In this document: in pieces, positions 9,641 to 18,922 of the stretch | How the letters are laid out: the number at the start of each line of letters is the position of its first letter | How positions within the stretch are numbered: position 1 is the stretch's first letter | Assembly: GCA_019750915.1 (NCBI GenBank) | Contig: JAIENY010000008.1 | Location: 164,783-228,782, forward strand | Reading direction: 5' to 3' | Origin: Xanthobacteraceae bacterium | Lineage (GTDB): Bacteria > Pseudomonadota > Alphaproteobacteria > Rhizobiales > Xanthobacteraceae | DNA: 64,000 nucleotides | The notes under the pieces: model-generated | Seen by the model: the letters and a program-made list of their open reading frames with translations, nothing else | Database searches by the model: none | Told to the model about the DNA's origin: nothing | Program-made: the position numbers and the translations under genes

Positions 9641-10141
9641 ATGAGAATCTCTCACCTCGTTGGCGCTGCGGCTGCCATTCTTCTCGCTTCGTTCGCTTCT
9701 GCGAACGCCCAGCAGACCCAGATCGGCGTGCTGCGTTGCCACGGTGGTCCGACTGTTGGTGCAATTCTCGGTTCGGCAACTCAGCTGGACTGCGCGTTCT
9801 ACGGCCCCAGCCGTACCGACGCTTACGTTGCAACCATCCGCCGTTTCGGCATTGACCTCGGCGCGACCCAGCAGACCACGGTTGGCTGGCGCGTGCTGGC
9901 CCCGACCCGTCAGGTTGGACCTGGCGACCTTTCGGGTAACTACGGCGGTGTCGGCGGTAACGCTTCGTTCGGCGTCGGCGGCGGCGGCAACGCGCTCGTC
10001 GGTGGCTCGTCCAACTCCTTTGCGCTGCAGCCTCTGAGCCTGCAGGGCCAGACCGGCCTCAACGTTGCTGGTGGCATTGTTGGTCTTGAATTGCGCCCGG
10101 TGGAGCACGTGGTTCCCCGCAGGCATCGCCGTCATCACTAA
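9641..10141 (+). CDS. Secreted DUF992 protein (copy 1)
   Basis: This 166-residue protein has a signal peptide (cleavage after SANA, about residue 23). The DUF992 domain follows: QIGVLRCHGGP, a second Cys in LDCAFYGP, then IDLGATQQTTVGW, DLSGNYGGVGGNASFGVG, and the conserved end SSNSFALQPLSLQGQTGLNVAGGI. The two cysteines probably form a disulfide in the periplasm. The C-terminal tail is unusual, being basic and His-rich (RRHRRHH). DUF992 has no known function and is common in Bradyrhizobium relatives. A strong terminator follows at 10161, and a paralogue follows at 10295. Confidence 0.88.
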   Translation: MRISHLVGAAAAILLASFASANAQQTQIGVLRCHGGPTVGAILGSATQLDCAFYGPSRTDAYVATIRRFGIDLGATQQTTVGWRVLAPTRQVGPGDLSGNYGGVGGNASFGVGGGGNALVGGSSNSFALQPLSLQGQTGLNVAGGIVGLELRPVEHVVPRRHRRHH

Positions 10142-10160
10142 GGTGGGCGACTTCTGATTA

Positions 10161-10192
10161 AACGGGCCTGCGAAAGCGGGCCCGTTTTTTTA
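10161..10192 (+). terminator. Rho-independent terminator after DUF992 copy 1
   Basis: AACGGGCC pairs with GGCCCGTT, continued by T-G, G-C and C-G pairs to a GAAA tetraloop, and is followed by seven T residues. It lies 20 bp after the stop codon. Confidence 0.85.
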
Positions 10193-10294
10193 TGCCCAGC
10201 GATCGTAACGAGTCCGGTTGAACTGATCGGGGCGCTGGAGATACATAATGAGGTGGCTCAGTACGGGCCGTCGGGGACATTCAGAGGGATTTCA

Positions 10295-10774
10295 ATGCGT
10301 CGTATCTTTGTGGCTTTGTCCATCTACGCGGCAGGTTTCGCTGCCCTGATCTGTGCAGCACAGGCCCAGCAAGGACGGGTTCAGGCCGGAGTGCTGGAAT
10401 GCCGCGGCGGCCCGAACGTAGGCCTGATCGTCGGCTCGGTGACCAATCTGGGCTGTGTTTTTCGTTCTCCCAACCGTCCGGACGATCTCTACGTAGCGAC
10501 GGTCACCAAGGTCGGTATTGATCTTGGCATCACCGACCAGACCGTATTGTCGTGGGCGGTGTTCGCGCCGACTGCACAGCTTGGTGTCGGTGATCTGTCA
10601 GGAGACTATGGCGGCGTGGATGCGAGCGCAGCGGTCGGCCTTGGTCTTGGGGGCAATGTCATGATCGGCGGCTCGCAGAATTCCTTCGCGCTTCAGCCGT
10701 TGAGCGTTCAGGGGCAGACCGGCCTCAGTGTTGCCGGAGGCCTGCAGGGTCTCTCGTTGCGTCCGGGCCGTTGA
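10295..10774 (+). CDS. Secreted DUF992 protein (copy 2)
   Basis: This 159-residue paralogue of the protein at 9641 has a signal peptide ending near AQAQQ. It shares the blocks VQAGVLECRGGP, LGCVFRSP, VGIDLGITDQTVLSW, GDLSGDYGGVDA and SQNSFALQPLSVQGQTGLSVAGG. The basic His-rich tail of the first copy is absent; this one ends LRPGR. I chose the ATG at 10295 (AGAGGG 9 bases upstream) rather than the earlier in-frame start. The separate terminator between the copies implies that this copy has its own promoter in the 100 bp before it. Its function is unknown. Confidence 0.87.
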   Translation: MRRIFVALSIYAAGFAALICAAQAQQGRVQAGVLECRGGPNVGLIVGSVTNLGCVFRSPNRPDDLYVATVTKVGIDLGITDQTVLSWAVFAPTAQLGVGDLSGDYGGVDASAAVGLGLGGNVMIGGSQNSFALQPLSVQGQTGLSVAGGLQGLSLRPGR

Positions 10775-10825
10775 ACGGCCGGATCGCTAACTGAAGGTCC
10801 GACCGCGCCGTTCAGCAGGTGTTCG

Positions 10826-11653
10826 ATGCCAAAAGCTGCATGTTTGATCGGCTGGCCAGCGGCGCATTCGCGTTCGCCGCTGATTCATAGGTATTGGCTG
10901 AAACAGCTTTCGCTCGATGGCGACTATCGTACTGAAGCCGTCGAACCTGCCGCGTTCGTCGACTTCGTCAGCCATCTCGCTGCGCACGGTTATGCGGGTG
11001 CCAACGTTACGATTCCGCATAAGGAGGCGGCGCTTGCATTGTCGCGGCCGGACGCGCGCGCGCGCGCGGTGGGCGCAGCCAATACGTTGTATTTCGACGG
11101 GGGCGTGCTGTCCTCAACAAACACGGACGTCGAGGGCTTCATCAATAATCTCGATGCATCGGCGCCGGGCTGGGACCAGACCGAAAATGCTGTAGTGCTC
11201 GGCGCGGGCGGCTCATCGCGCGCGGTGGTTTTTGGATTGCTGGATCGCGGCATCACGCGCCTTTATCTCGCGAACCGGACGCGGCAACGCGCCGAACTGC
11301 TGGCGCAGCAATTCGGCGGGCGCGTCATTCCGATCGATTGGGACGGGATCGCAGGAGTTCTGTCGCGAGCGGGTCTGTTGGTGAATACGACATCGCTCGG
11401 CATGAAGGGACAACCGCCGCTTGAAATCGATATCTCGCGGTTACCTTCCGGCGCGACGGTCGCTGATCTCGTCTATGTGCCGTTGCAGACCGCGTTGCTG
11501 AAATCGGCTATGGCGCGACATCTCAAAACCGCGGATGGCCTTGGCATGTTGCTGCATCAGGCGGTGCGTGGCTTCGAGTTGTGGTTCGGTCAACGTCCGC
11601 AAGTCACGCCCGCGCTACGCGCCTTGATCGAATCCGATCTCACGGCTGTGTGA
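10826..11653 (+). CDS. aroE: Shikimate dehydrogenase
   Basis: This 275-residue enzyme reduces 3-dehydroshikimate to shikimate with NADPH, step four of aromatic amino acid synthesis. The substrate domain has HSRSPLIHRYWL (shikimate-binding Ser pair) and NVTIPHKE with the catalytic Lys66; the partner Asp is in NTDVEGF. The Rossmann part has VVLGAGGSSRAV, then ANRTRQRA, the NADP phosphate-binding Arg loop. The end, DGLGMLLHQAVRGFELWFGQRP, is typical. It starts 51 bp after the DUF992 gene and is followed by a secreted protein gene rather than the coaE often found beside aroE. Confidence 0.93.
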   Translation: MPKAACLIGWPAAHSRSPLIHRYWLKQLSLDGDYRTEAVEPAAFVDFVSHLAAHGYAGANVTIPHKEAALALSRPDARARAVGAANTLYFDGGVLSSTNTDVEGFINNLDASAPGWDQTENAVVLGAGGSSRAVVFGLLDRGITRLYLANRTRQRAELLAQQFGGRVIPIDWDGIAGVLSRAGLLVNTTSLGMKGQPPLEIDISRLPSGATVADLVYVPLQTALLKSAMARHLKTADGLGMLLHQAVRGFELWFGQRPQVTPALRALIESDLTAV

Positions 11654-11715
11654 ATGCTGCAATATTTCCTGATTTGTCGGGTTTATCCGGCGATCGGGAA
11701 GCTTGGAGAATCATA

Positions 11716-12336
11716 ATGTTCCTGCCACGTCTGCTAACGGCACTGTGCGCCGTCATTGTTTCCGTCGCTTTTGCATCTGACGCTCTGGCGCAACAGCCTC
11801 CGATCTCAAACCGTGTCCGCGGGGAAATTCTGTCCGTCAACGGCGACATATTGATCGTGAAGTCGCGCGACGGTACCAATGTCACGATGAAGATGGCTCC
11901 GAAGGCGACGCTCGCCGGCCTCACTAAGATTTTGCTCTCGGACATCAAAGACGGCGCCTATATCGGCGTTACGTCCGTGCCCGCGACGGACGGTTTGCAG
12001 AAAGCCACCGAGGTCCACGTGTTTCCCGAATCGATGCGCGGAGCAGGCGAAGGATCCCGGCCCTGGGATACGCAGCCACAGAGCAGCATGACCAACGGCG
12101 GCCTCGACAAGATGGTGGAGAACAATGACGGCAGCACGCTGACGGTTAAATACAAAGGCGGCGAAAAGAAAATTCTGGTGACGCCGGAGACCAAGCTCGT
12201 GACGTTCGTTCCGGCCGAAAAATCCGATCTCAAGCCGGGCGCGCAACTGATTGCGTTTACTGACCGGACGGCTGACGGCGCGCTGGAAGCCAGCCGCATC
12301 ACCGTCGGCATCGACGGTCTGACGCCGCCGATGTGA
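11716..12336 (+). CDS. Periplasmic protein of unknown function (DUF5666-like repeats)
   Basis: This 206-residue protein has a signal peptide (residues 1-25, ending ALAQQ). The mature part has two similar beta-rich segments: VRGEILSVNGDILIVKSRDGTNVTMKMAPKATLAG and NDGSTLTVKYKGGEKKILVTPETKLVTF. Each resembles the short OB-like repeat found in DUF5666 proteins. The middle contains HVFPESMRGAGEG and the end is ASRITVGIDGL. GGAGAATCATA precedes the ATG. It begins 62 bp after aroE, so read-through is possible. Its function is unknown, and the repeat assignment is by eye. Confidence 0.65.
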   Translation: MFLPRLLTALCAVIVSVAFASDALAQQPPISNRVRGEILSVNGDILIVKSRDGTNVTMKMAPKATLAGLTKILLSDIKDGAYIGVTSVPATDGLQKATEVHVFPESMRGAGEGSRPWDTQPQSSMTNGGLDKMVENNDGSTLTVKYKGGEKKILVTPETKLVTFVPAEKSDLKPGAQLIAFTDRTADGALEASRITVGIDGLTPPM

Positions 12337-12389
12337 TCGGCAGGTGCACCGGCCGTTTCCTTAAACGGATGCGTGCCGGTCATCCATAA

Positions 12390-12692
<303 letters not shown>

Positions 12693-12872
12693 GCGGTATA
12701 ATAGCTAAGTATTTCAGCGACTTGCTGGATTTTTCGGCTGCGGACGGTAATGATTCATCATATATTTTGAAGCAGTTTCAACCGCATAAGCCTTATAACC
12801 GGCGCCAGCTGCGGGGGGCGCGGTGCCCTGAGTCGGCGCCTTCCGGGAGTTTGAAGGTTCATGGGGAAGAGA

Positions 12873-14219
12873 ATGGCTCGCAAATATTTCGGCACCGACG
12901 GCATTCGCGGCCGTGCAAATGGCCTGATTACGCCGGAGCTGGCGCTGAAAGTTGGACAAGCCGCCGGTCTGGCTTTTCAACGGGGCGAGCATCGTCACCG
13001 TGTTGTCATCGGCAAGGACACCCGTCTTTCCGGCTACATGATCGAAAACGCCATGGTTGCCGGATTCACTTCCGTGGGCATGGACGTGTTGCTGCTCGGT
13101 CCCATGCCGACGCCTGCGGTCGCAATGCTGACCAAATCGATGCGCGCCGACCTCGGCGTGATGATCTCGGCCTCGCACAATCTGTTCGACGACAACGGCA
13201 TCAAGCTGTTCGGCCCGGCCGGATTCAAGCTCTCCGACGATGTCGAGAGCCAGATCGAGCAGTTGATGGACGAGAACATCGACAAGCAACTGGCGCAAAG
13301 CGCCAGCCTTGGTCGCGCCCGCCGCATTGACGGCGTCCATGACCGGTACATCGAATTCGCCAAGCGCACTTTGCCGCGTGACCTTTCTCTCGAGGGCCTG
13401 CGCATCGTCGTCGATTGCGCCAATGGGGCCGCCTACAAGGTAGTCCCCGAGGCTCTTTGGGAACTGGGCGCCGACGTCATTGCCATAGGCGTCGAACCTG
13501 ATGGCTTCAATATCAACAAGGATTGCGGCTCGACCTCCCCGGAAGCGTTGATGCGCAAGGTCCGCGAGATGCGGGCTGATGTCGGCATCGCGCTCGATGG
13601 CGACGCGGATCGTGTGCTCATGGTCGACGAGCGCGGGCATCTGATCGACGGTGACCAGTTGCTGGCCGTCATCGCGCAGAGCTGGAAAGAAGATGGGCGT
13701 CTGTCGAAGCCGGGCATCGTTGCAACCGTGATGTCAAATCTCGGCCTCGAGCGCTTCCTTAAAGAGGAAGGGTTGTCCGTCGTCCGCACGCCGGTTGGCG
13801 ACCGCTATGTGCTCGAGCAGATGCTCAAGCAAGGCTATAATCTCGGCGGCGAGCCGTCCGGCCATATCATCATGTCGGACTTCACAACCACGGGTGACGG
13901 CTTCGTTGCCGCGCTGCAGGTGCTGGCCGTTGTCCAGAAGCTCGGCCGTCCAGTTTCGGAAGTGTGCCACCGCTTCGAGGCGCTGCCGCAGATCCTCAAG
14001 AACGTGCGTTATCGCAGCGGCAAGCCGCTGGAGAATGCCACCGTGAAATCAGCTATTGCTGATGCGGAGAAAAGGCTGAACGGTCATGGCCGCCTGCTGG
14101 TGCGCTCATCCGGAACAGAGCCTGTCATCCGCGTGATGGGTGAGGGTGACGACCGGATCGTCGTCGAGGAAGTGGTGGATTCGATTGTCTCGGCGTTGTC
14201 TTTCACCGCAGCGGCCTGA
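12873..14219 (+). CDS. glmM: Phosphoglucosamine mutase
   Basis: This 448-residue enzyme interconverts glucosamine-6-phosphate and glucosamine-1-phosphate, supplying UDP-GlcNAc for peptidoglycan and lipid A. Key elements are [10 protein letters not shown] at the start, the phosphoserine loop MISASHN (Ser101), the magnesium loop LDGDADR, the sugar-binding GEPSGHII and the C-terminal phosphate-binding [13 protein letters not shown] chose the ATG at 12873 (MARKYFG) because GGGGAAGAG sits directly upstream of it; an in-frame ATG at 12861 lies in that ribosome site. It stands alone here, without the folP or ftsH that precede glmM in many bacteria. Confidence 0.95.
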   Translation: MARKYFGTDGIRGRANGLITPELALKVGQAAGLAFQRGEHRHRVVIGKDTRLSGYMIENAMVAGFTSVGMDVLLLGPMPTPAVAMLTKSMRADLGVMISASHNLFDDNGIKLFGPAGFKLSDDVESQIEQLMDENIDKQLAQSASLGRARRIDGVHDRYIEFAKRTLPRDLSLEGLRIVVDCANGAAYKVVPEALWELGADVIAIGVEPDGFNINKDCGSTSPEALMRKVREMRADVGIALDGDADRVLMVDERGHLIDGDQLLAVIAQSWKEDGRLSKPGIVATVMSNLGLERFLKEEGLSVVRTPVGDRYVLEQMLKQGYNLGGEPSGHIIMSDFTTTGDGFVAALQVLAVVQKLGRPVSEVCHRFEALPQILKNVRYRSGKPLENATVKSAIADAEKRLNGHGRLLVRSSGTEPVIRVMGEGDDRIVVEEVVDSIVSALSFTAAA

Positions 14220-14330
14220 AATCAGTCCTTCGCGAGCTCGCTGCAATCCTGCCATGGTGAAACGTGGCTGGCGAAAAGGCGGTTTGCGCTTTAGGTTGTC
14301 GCGCGATTTTATACACGCGCCAGGTATCCA

Positions 14331-15569
14331 TTGAATAAGCCCGTTATTCTTTCGGAAGATTTGACGTCCGCGCCGATCGTGCCGGAGTCGGCTGTGTCCG
14401 CCTCGGTGCCGGCCGTGGGTGTGCTAGGCGCGGTCAGCCTTTCTCATTTTCTCAATGACCTGCTTCAGTCCGTGGTGCCTTCGATCTACCCGATCCTGAA
14501 GGACAACTACGGCCTCGATTTCGGCCAGATCGGTATGATCACCTTTGCGTTCATGGCGACCTCGTCGCTGTTGCAGCCGGTAGTCGGCATCTACACCGAC
14601 CGCCATCCCAAGCCGTTTTCGCTGTCGATCGGGATGAGCTTCACGCTGGCCGGCATGGTGCTGCTCGGCGTCGCGCATCATTACTGGGTGATCCTGCTTG
14701 CGGCGGCGCTGGTCGGTATGGGCTCGGCGATCTTTCATCCCGAATCCGCGCGGATTGCTCGCGCCGCGTCGGGCGGACGGTTCGGGTATGCGCAGTCGAT
14801 CTTCCAGGTCGGCGGCAATTTAGGGCAGGCGGCAGGTCCGATGCTGGCGGCGCTTATTGTGGTGCCATTCGGGCAAACCAGCGTGACGTGGTTTGCGCTT
14901 GTCGCGGCGTTCGCCATTGCGGTGCTGTGGCGGCTCGGCGTCTGGTACAAGCCGCGCATCAAGCCGCGCAAGGCGATGCAGGCAGAGCGTGGGTCGGTCG
15001 GTCTGTCGTCGGCGCGGATAAAATTCGCGCTGACGATTCTGATCGTGCTGCTGTTCTCCAAGGCCTTCTATCTTGCGGGCATCAACAGCTATTACATTTT
15101 CTTCCTGATCCATAAATTCGGCGTCAGCACGCAGACCGGGCAGATTTATTTGTTCGTGTTCCTGGCGGCGAGCGCAGTCGGCGTCATGCTGGGCGGACCA
15201 TTGGGTGACCGGTTCGGGCGCAAATATGTGATCTGGTTTTCGATCGTGGGCGCGCTGCCGTTCACCGTGGCGCTGCCCTATGCCGGTCTTTACACCAGCC
15301 TCGTACTGAGCGTGCTGATCGGCTTCGTGATCTCATCGGCGATGCCTGCGATCATTGTCTACGCGCAGGAGTTGATGCCGCATCGTTTTGGCATGATCTC
15401 CGGTTTGTTTTTCGGCCTGGTGTTTGGCGTCGGCGGCATCGGTGCGGCCGTGCTCGGTTATGTGGCGGACTTCAAGGGCATCGATTTCGTTTATCAGGTT
15501 TGCTCGTTTCTTCCCGCGATCGGTCTGCTCGCGATCTTCCTGCCGCGCTTGAACAACCAAGCCGCCTGA
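14331..15569 (+). CDS. MFS exporter, fosmidomycin-resistance (Fsr) type
   Basis: This 412-residue protein has about twelve membrane helices. The N-terminal half holds LSHFLNDLLQSVVPSIYPILK and ASSLLQPVVGIYTDRHPKP (the loop 2-3 MFS motif); the second half has GGPLGDRFGRKYVIW, the matching loop 8-9 motif. SHFLNDxxQ and GSAIFHPESARIAR are characteristic of Fsr-family efflux proteins, which confer fosmidomycin resistance when overproduced. The natural substrate is unknown. The start is a TTG at 14331, with CAGG about 8 bases upstream; no ATG lies near. It stands between glmM and an outer-membrane protein gene. Confidence 0.85.
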   Translation: MNKPVILSEDLTSAPIVPESAVSASVPAVGVLGAVSLSHFLNDLLQSVVPSIYPILKDNYGLDFGQIGMITFAFMATSSLLQPVVGIYTDRHPKPFSLSIGMSFTLAGMVLLGVAHHYWVILLAAALVGMGSAIFHPESARIARAASGGRFGYAQSIFQVGGNLGQAAGPMLAALIVVPFGQTSVTWFALVAAFAIAVLWRLGVWYKPRIKPRKAMQAERGSVGLSSARIKFALTILIVLLFSKAFYLAGINSYYIFFLIHKFGVSTQTGQIYLFVFLAASAVGVMLGGPLGDRFGRKYVIWFSIVGALPFTVALPYAGLYTSLVLSVLIGFVISSAMPAIIVYAQELMPHRFGMISGLFFGLVFGVGGIGAAVLGYVADFKGIDFVYQVCSFLPAIGLLAIFLPRLNNQAA

Positions 15570-15653
15570 TACCTGGCGTCTCAACCTTTCGTTAAGAAAC
15601 GCGATTCGCGCGCCCTGTTGCGTGCGCCGCTCCGTTTAATTGCATTAAAAATT

Positions 15654-15674
15654 ACGGTTAAGAATTAGGGTTAA
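15654..15674 (+). promoter_or_regulatory. Shared upstream motif of outer-membrane gene 1
   Basis: The sequence ACGGTTAAG (15654-15662) is followed by ATTAGGGTTAA (15664-15674). Both strings recur upstream of the second outer-membrane gene (16721-16729 and 16694-16704), in the opposite order. They contain GGTTAA half-sites of the kind bound by CtrA, but the spacing does not match the usual TTAA-N7-TTAA box. Confidence 0.4.
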
Positions 15675-15768
15675 GTGGCGCTTAAACATTTGGTGCCATG
15701 GTCCGTCTGTGAGTTTTTTTGTGAGGCCTTTGCGTCGTCCCGCCTCACCGGACGAAAGGACCATCGAA

Positions 15769-16587
15769 ATGCGTATTACAACTATTGCCGTTACCGCCGG
15801 CGCAATCCTGGCCTCGACCGCCGTCGCCTCGGCTGCCGACTTGGCGCTTCCTCCGCCGCTGCCTGTGCCGGTCGAATTCGGCGGCTGGTATTTGCGCGGC
15901 GATATCGGCTTCAGCAATCAGAGTGTGCATCATCTCAGCAACGCGCTGGAAGCAAACCTGACCTCGCAAAGCCAGCACGGTGAATTCAACTCAGCGGGAA
16001 TTTTCGGACTCGGTGTCGGCTATCAGTTCAACAACTGGCTCCGTGCCGACGTCACTGGTGAATACCGAGGCAACTCGCAATTCAACGGTTATGAATCCAA
16101 TACATTCTCGAATGCGGGCACCCCCGCTTCTGGCTTCAACAGGTACACAGCCAACAAATCAGAATGGCTTGTGCTGGCGAATGCCTATGTCGATCTCGGC
16201 ACCTGGTGGGGTGTAACGCCGTTCATCGGTGGCGGTGTCGGTACTGCGAATGTGTCTCTGTCGAATTACACTGACGTTGGTCAGACGACCTCGGGTGGGC
16301 CGAGCTCAGCGTTTGCCAGCGCGACGTCAAAATGGAATTTTGCGTGGGCGGCTCACGCCGGTCTTGCTTATCGGGTTACGCCCAGCCTGACGCTGGAACT
16401 GGCGTATCGCTATCTGGATTTGGGCAGCGCGTCGACGGGCGACGTGATCGCTTTCGATGGCACCAACAACATCTACAATCCGACGACGTTCAAGCACCTC
16501 ACGTCACAGGATCTGAAGTTCGGCGTTCGCTGGGCGATCGATCCGGTTCCGGCTTATGCGCCTGGGCCACTCATCACCAAGGGCTGA
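15769..16587 (+). CDS. Outer-membrane beta-barrel protein (Omp25/31-like)
   Basis: This 272-residue protein has a signal peptide (MRITTIAVTAGAILASTAVASAAD). It continues with the Pro-rich linker LPPPLPVPVEFGGWYLRGDIG, typical of rhizobial and Brucella-type outer-membrane barrels. Alternating amphipathic strands follow (GLGVGYQFNNWLRADVTGEYRG, VTPFIGGGVGTANVSL, VTPSLTLELAYRYLDLG). The end, QDLKFGVRWAI followed by a short Pro-rich tail, is slightly unusual because most such barrels end in an aromatic residue. AAAGGA lies 9 bases before the ATG. A terminator follows. Its role could be membrane stability or transport; no specific ligand can be assigned. Confidence 0.85.
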   Translation: MRITTIAVTAGAILASTAVASAADLALPPPLPVPVEFGGWYLRGDIGFSNQSVHHLSNALEANLTSQSQHGEFNSAGIFGLGVGYQFNNWLRADVTGEYRGNSQFNGYESNTFSNAGTPASGFNRYTANKSEWLVLANAYVDLGTWWGVTPFIGGGVGTANVSLSNYTDVGQTTSGGPSSAFASATSKWNFAWAAHAGLAYRVTPSLTLELAYRYLDLGSASTGDVIAFDGTNNIYNPTTFKHLTSQDLKFGVRWAIDPVPAYAPGPLITKG

Positions 16588-16613
16588 TCGTTCTCTCATA
16601 ACCGAGAAAACAA

Positions 16614-16646
16614 ACGGCGCGGTTCACACCGCGCCGTTTTTTATTT
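16614..16646 (+). terminator. Rho-independent terminator after outer-membrane gene 1
   Basis: ACGGCGCGGT and ACCGCGCCGT form a perfect 10-bp stem with a TCAC loop, followed by TTTTTATTT. It sits 27 bp after the stop codon. Confidence 0.9.
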
Positions 16647-16693
16647 GAGCCGCGCAGCTTTCTTTTGCGCGCAAACGCACGCGCTAACGAAAG

Positions 16694-16729
16694 ATTAGGG
16701 TTAACGGGCGATGATCCAACACGGTTAAG
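16694..16729 (+). promoter_or_regulatory. Shared upstream motifs of outer-membrane gene 2
   Basis: ATTAGGGTTAA (16694-16704) and ACGGTTAAG (16721-16729) repeat the strings found before the first outer-membrane gene. Here they are 23-58 bases from the start codon instead of about 95-115. This suggests a common regulator, or it may be chance in AT-rich promoter DNA. Confidence 0.4.
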
Positions 16730-16751
16730 CGTCAGTGTATGGAGCGTTGAA

Positions 16752-17570
16752 ATGCGTCGGGTTGTTGTTGCGACACTGTTGGCGGGGTTGGCGCAAACGG
16801 CGCACGCTGCCGATCTCCCGGACTTCGGCGCACTGCGCGGACCGGTCGGGTATCAATCCAACGTCGTCAACTGGCAGGGCTACTACGTCGGTGGACAGGC
16901 GAGTTACGGCTCCGCGGATATCGGACTGAAAAACGCGGTCAAAAACCTATTGGGTCAACAGCTGAATAACGTCGATTTGCAAAGCCAGTTCGGGATTTCA
17001 AACTGGCCTTTGCTAGGCGACGCATCCAACCAAGGTTCCGGGTTTGGAGGATTTGTCGGATACAACTCGCAATGGGATGACGTCGTTCTCGGTATTGAAG
17101 CAAGCTACATACATGGAAAATTCAGCGGATCGTCGATCGGCTCTCAGGGCCGCTCGTTCCAATACCCCACCGATTATTTTTCCACGGCGGATGTCTCGGC
17201 TATCGCACGAACTGAGATTACTGACTATGGCTCGGTGCGCGCGCGCGCAGGCTACGCAATCGATCAGTTCCTGCCGTACATTTTCGGTGGCGTAGCGTTG
17301 GGTCGGGCAAATACTTACCGAAGCGCATCTGCCACACTCGAATACACATATGTAGGGACGAACGGTCTACCAAACATCGGACCAAATACAACAACGTCAT
17401 CCGACATCAGGAATGGTCACTGGACTTACGGATATGCAACGGGACTTGGCGTAGACGTCAAGCTGCCCGGCGGGTTCTTCCTGCGTGGCGAGTATGAGTA
17501 TCTCAAACTTGTCGGTGCTGTGAACAGCAGCGTCAATACAGTGCGTGGCGGCGTTGGCTACTTGTTCTGA
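16752..17570 (+). CDS. Outer-membrane beta-barrel protein, second gene
   Basis: This 272-residue protein has a signal peptide (MRRVVVATLLAGLAQTAHAAD). The barrel starts NWQGYYVGGQASYGSADIG and includes GSGFGGFVGYNSQWDDVVLGIEASYIHG, YGSVRARAGYAIDQFLPYIFGGVALG and GYATGLGVDVKLPGGFFLRGEYEYLKL. It ends VRGGVGYLF with the C-terminal Phe required for BAM insertion. It is not a close copy of the preceding barrel but belongs to the same broad family. GGAGCG precedes the ATG. It has a separate promoter region and its own terminator, so the two barrels are regulated separately though possibly by the same factor. Confidence 0.87.
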   Translation: MRRVVVATLLAGLAQTAHAADLPDFGALRGPVGYQSNVVNWQGYYVGGQASYGSADIGLKNAVKNLLGQQLNNVDLQSQFGISNWPLLGDASNQGSGFGGFVGYNSQWDDVVLGIEASYIHGKFSGSSIGSQGRSFQYPTDYFSTADVSAIARTEITDYGSVRARAGYAIDQFLPYIFGGVALGRANTYRSASATLEYTYVGTNGLPNIGPNTTTSSDIRNGHWTYGYATGLGVDVKLPGGFFLRGEYEYLKLVGAVNSSVNTVRGGVGYLF

Positions 17571-17593
17571 TCCTCGACCCAGCGAAAACTCTC

Positions 17594-17628
17594 AGCCCCG
17601 CGGCACAACGCGGGGCTTTTGTTTTTTG
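17594..17628 (+). terminator. Rho-independent terminator after outer-membrane gene 2
   Basis: AGCCCCGCG pairs perfectly with CGCGGGGCT around a six-base loop (GCACAA), followed by TTTGTTTTTTG. Confidence 0.88.
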
Positions 17629-17658
17629 ATCCTCCAGAACTGTTCCGTATTGACGGCG

Positions 17659-17712
17659 AGGGGAGATTTCAATATCTCCGGCAGCGGGACACCTCCCCCC
17701 AACGGGAGGCTT
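17659..17712 (+). ncRNA. Putative serC leader RNA (two hairpins)
   Basis: Two hairpins lie in the 5' leader of serC. The first pairs GGAGAT (17662-17667) with ATCTCC (17674-17679) around TTCAAT. The second pairs CCTCCC (17692-17697) with GGGAGG (17704-17709) around CCCAAC. A conserved structured element named the serC motif has been described upstream of serC-serA in Alphaproteobacteria; position and compactness fit it, but I cannot align it here. The second hairpin ends 23 bases before the ATG, close enough to influence ribosome access. What it senses, if anything, is unknown. Confidence 0.55.
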
Positions 17713-17732
17713 ACTATCTGGAAGGATAGACA

Positions 17733-18905
17733 ATGACTGTAGCGAAGCCCGCTCTGCGGCCGAATCGGCCGTATTTTTCTTCTGGCCCCTGCGCCAAGCG
17801 CCCCGGCTGGACCCCCGAAAATCTGAAAGATGCCGCTCTTGGCCGTTCGCACCGTGCGAAAATCGGCAAGGCGAAACTCAAGCTCGCGATTGATCTGACG
17901 CGCGAAGTGCTTGAAGTTCCTGCCGACTACAAGATCGGGATCGTGCCCGCGTCCGACACCGGCGCGGTGGAAATGGCGCTGTGGTCGCTGCTTGGTCCGC
18001 GCCCTGTGACGATGATTGCCTGGGAATCGTTTGGCGATGGCTGGGTCAGCGACGTGGTCAAGCAGCTCAAGCTGAAGGACGTGACCAAGCTCACCGCAGG
18101 TTATGGTGACATTCCCGATCTGACCAAGGCTGATCCGAAGTCGGACATTGTCTTCACCTGGAACGGAACGACGTCCGGCGTGCGCGTGCCGAACGCGGAC
18201 TGGATCAAGGCCGACCGCGAAGGCCTGACCATCTGCGACGCGACCTCGGCCGCATTCGCGCAAAAGCTCGATTGGCCGAAGCTCGATGTCACGACCTTCT
18301 CCTGGCAGAAGGTGCTGGGTGGCGAGGCAGCGCACGGCATCCTCGTCCTTTCACCGCGCGCTGTCGCGCGCCTCGAAAGCTACACGCCGCCGTGGCCGAT
18401 GCCGAAGATTTTCCGGATGACCTCGGGCGGCAAGCTGATCGAAAGCATTTTCGTCGGCGAAACCATCAATACGCCCTCGATGCTCGCGGTTGAGGATTAT
18501 CTCGATGCGCTGAACTGGGCCAAGTCGATTGGCGGTCTCGCCGCGCTGGTCGCACGCGCCGATGCCAACACCAAGGCGCTTGCTGACTGGAAGGCGAAGA
18601 CGCCGTGGATTGATTTCCTCGCGACTGACCCGGCCATCCGCTCCAACACCTCGGTGTGCCTGAAGGTGGTTGATCCGGCGGTTACAGCGCTCTCGGTGGA
18701 TGCCCAAGCGGATTTCGCCAAGAAGCTGGTCGCCCTGATCGAGAAGGAAGGCGTCGGTTACGACCTCGGGGCCTACCGTGACGCTCCGGCCGGTCTTCGC
18801 ATCTGGTGCGGCGCCACCGTGGATGCCGCCGACGTTGCGGCGCTGACGCAGTGGCTCGATTGGGCTTTTGCAGAGACGAAGGCTTCGCTCGCCAAGGCAG
18901 CGTAA
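17733..18905 (+). CDS. serC: Phosphoserine aminotransferase
   Basis: This 390-residue PLP enzyme converts 3-phosphohydroxypyruvate and glutamate to phosphoserine in the second step of serine synthesis. It starts with [15 protein letters not shown], the SerC N-terminal glycine-proline loop. It has [17 protein letters not shown] (PLP-phosphate contacts), [22 protein letters not shown] (Asp to the PLP ring) and [15 protein letters not shown] with the Schiff-base Lys. It is of the long alphaproteobacterial/archaeal-like type rather than the 360-residue E. coli form. GAAGGATAGAC precedes the ATG. serA follows after 113 bp in the same direction, so the first two serine enzymes are made together. 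Confidence 0.94.
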   Translation: MTVAKPALRPNRPYFSSGPCAKRPGWTPENLKDAALGRSHRAKIGKAKLKLAIDLTREVLEVPADYKIGIVPASDTGAVEMALWSLLGPRPVTMIAWESFGDGWVSDVVKQLKLKDVTKLTAGYGDIPDLTKADPKSDIVFTWNGTTSGVRVPNADWIKADREGLTICDATSAAFAQKLDWPKLDVTTFSWQKVLGGEAAHGILVLSPRAVARLESYTPPWPMPKIFRMTSGGKLIESIFVGETINTPSMLAVEDYLDALNWAKSIGGLAALVARADANTKALADWKAKTPWIDFLATDPAIRSNTSVCLKVVDPAVTALSVDAQADFAKKLVALIEKEGVGYDLGAYRDAPAGLRIWCGATVDAADVAALTQWLDWAFAETKASLAKAA

Positions 18906-18922
18906 CGCAATCGCGTTTGTCA

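Noticed and set aside
12714..13640. 308-codon minus-strand frame
   Set aside because: It is antisense to glmM and does not resemble any protein.
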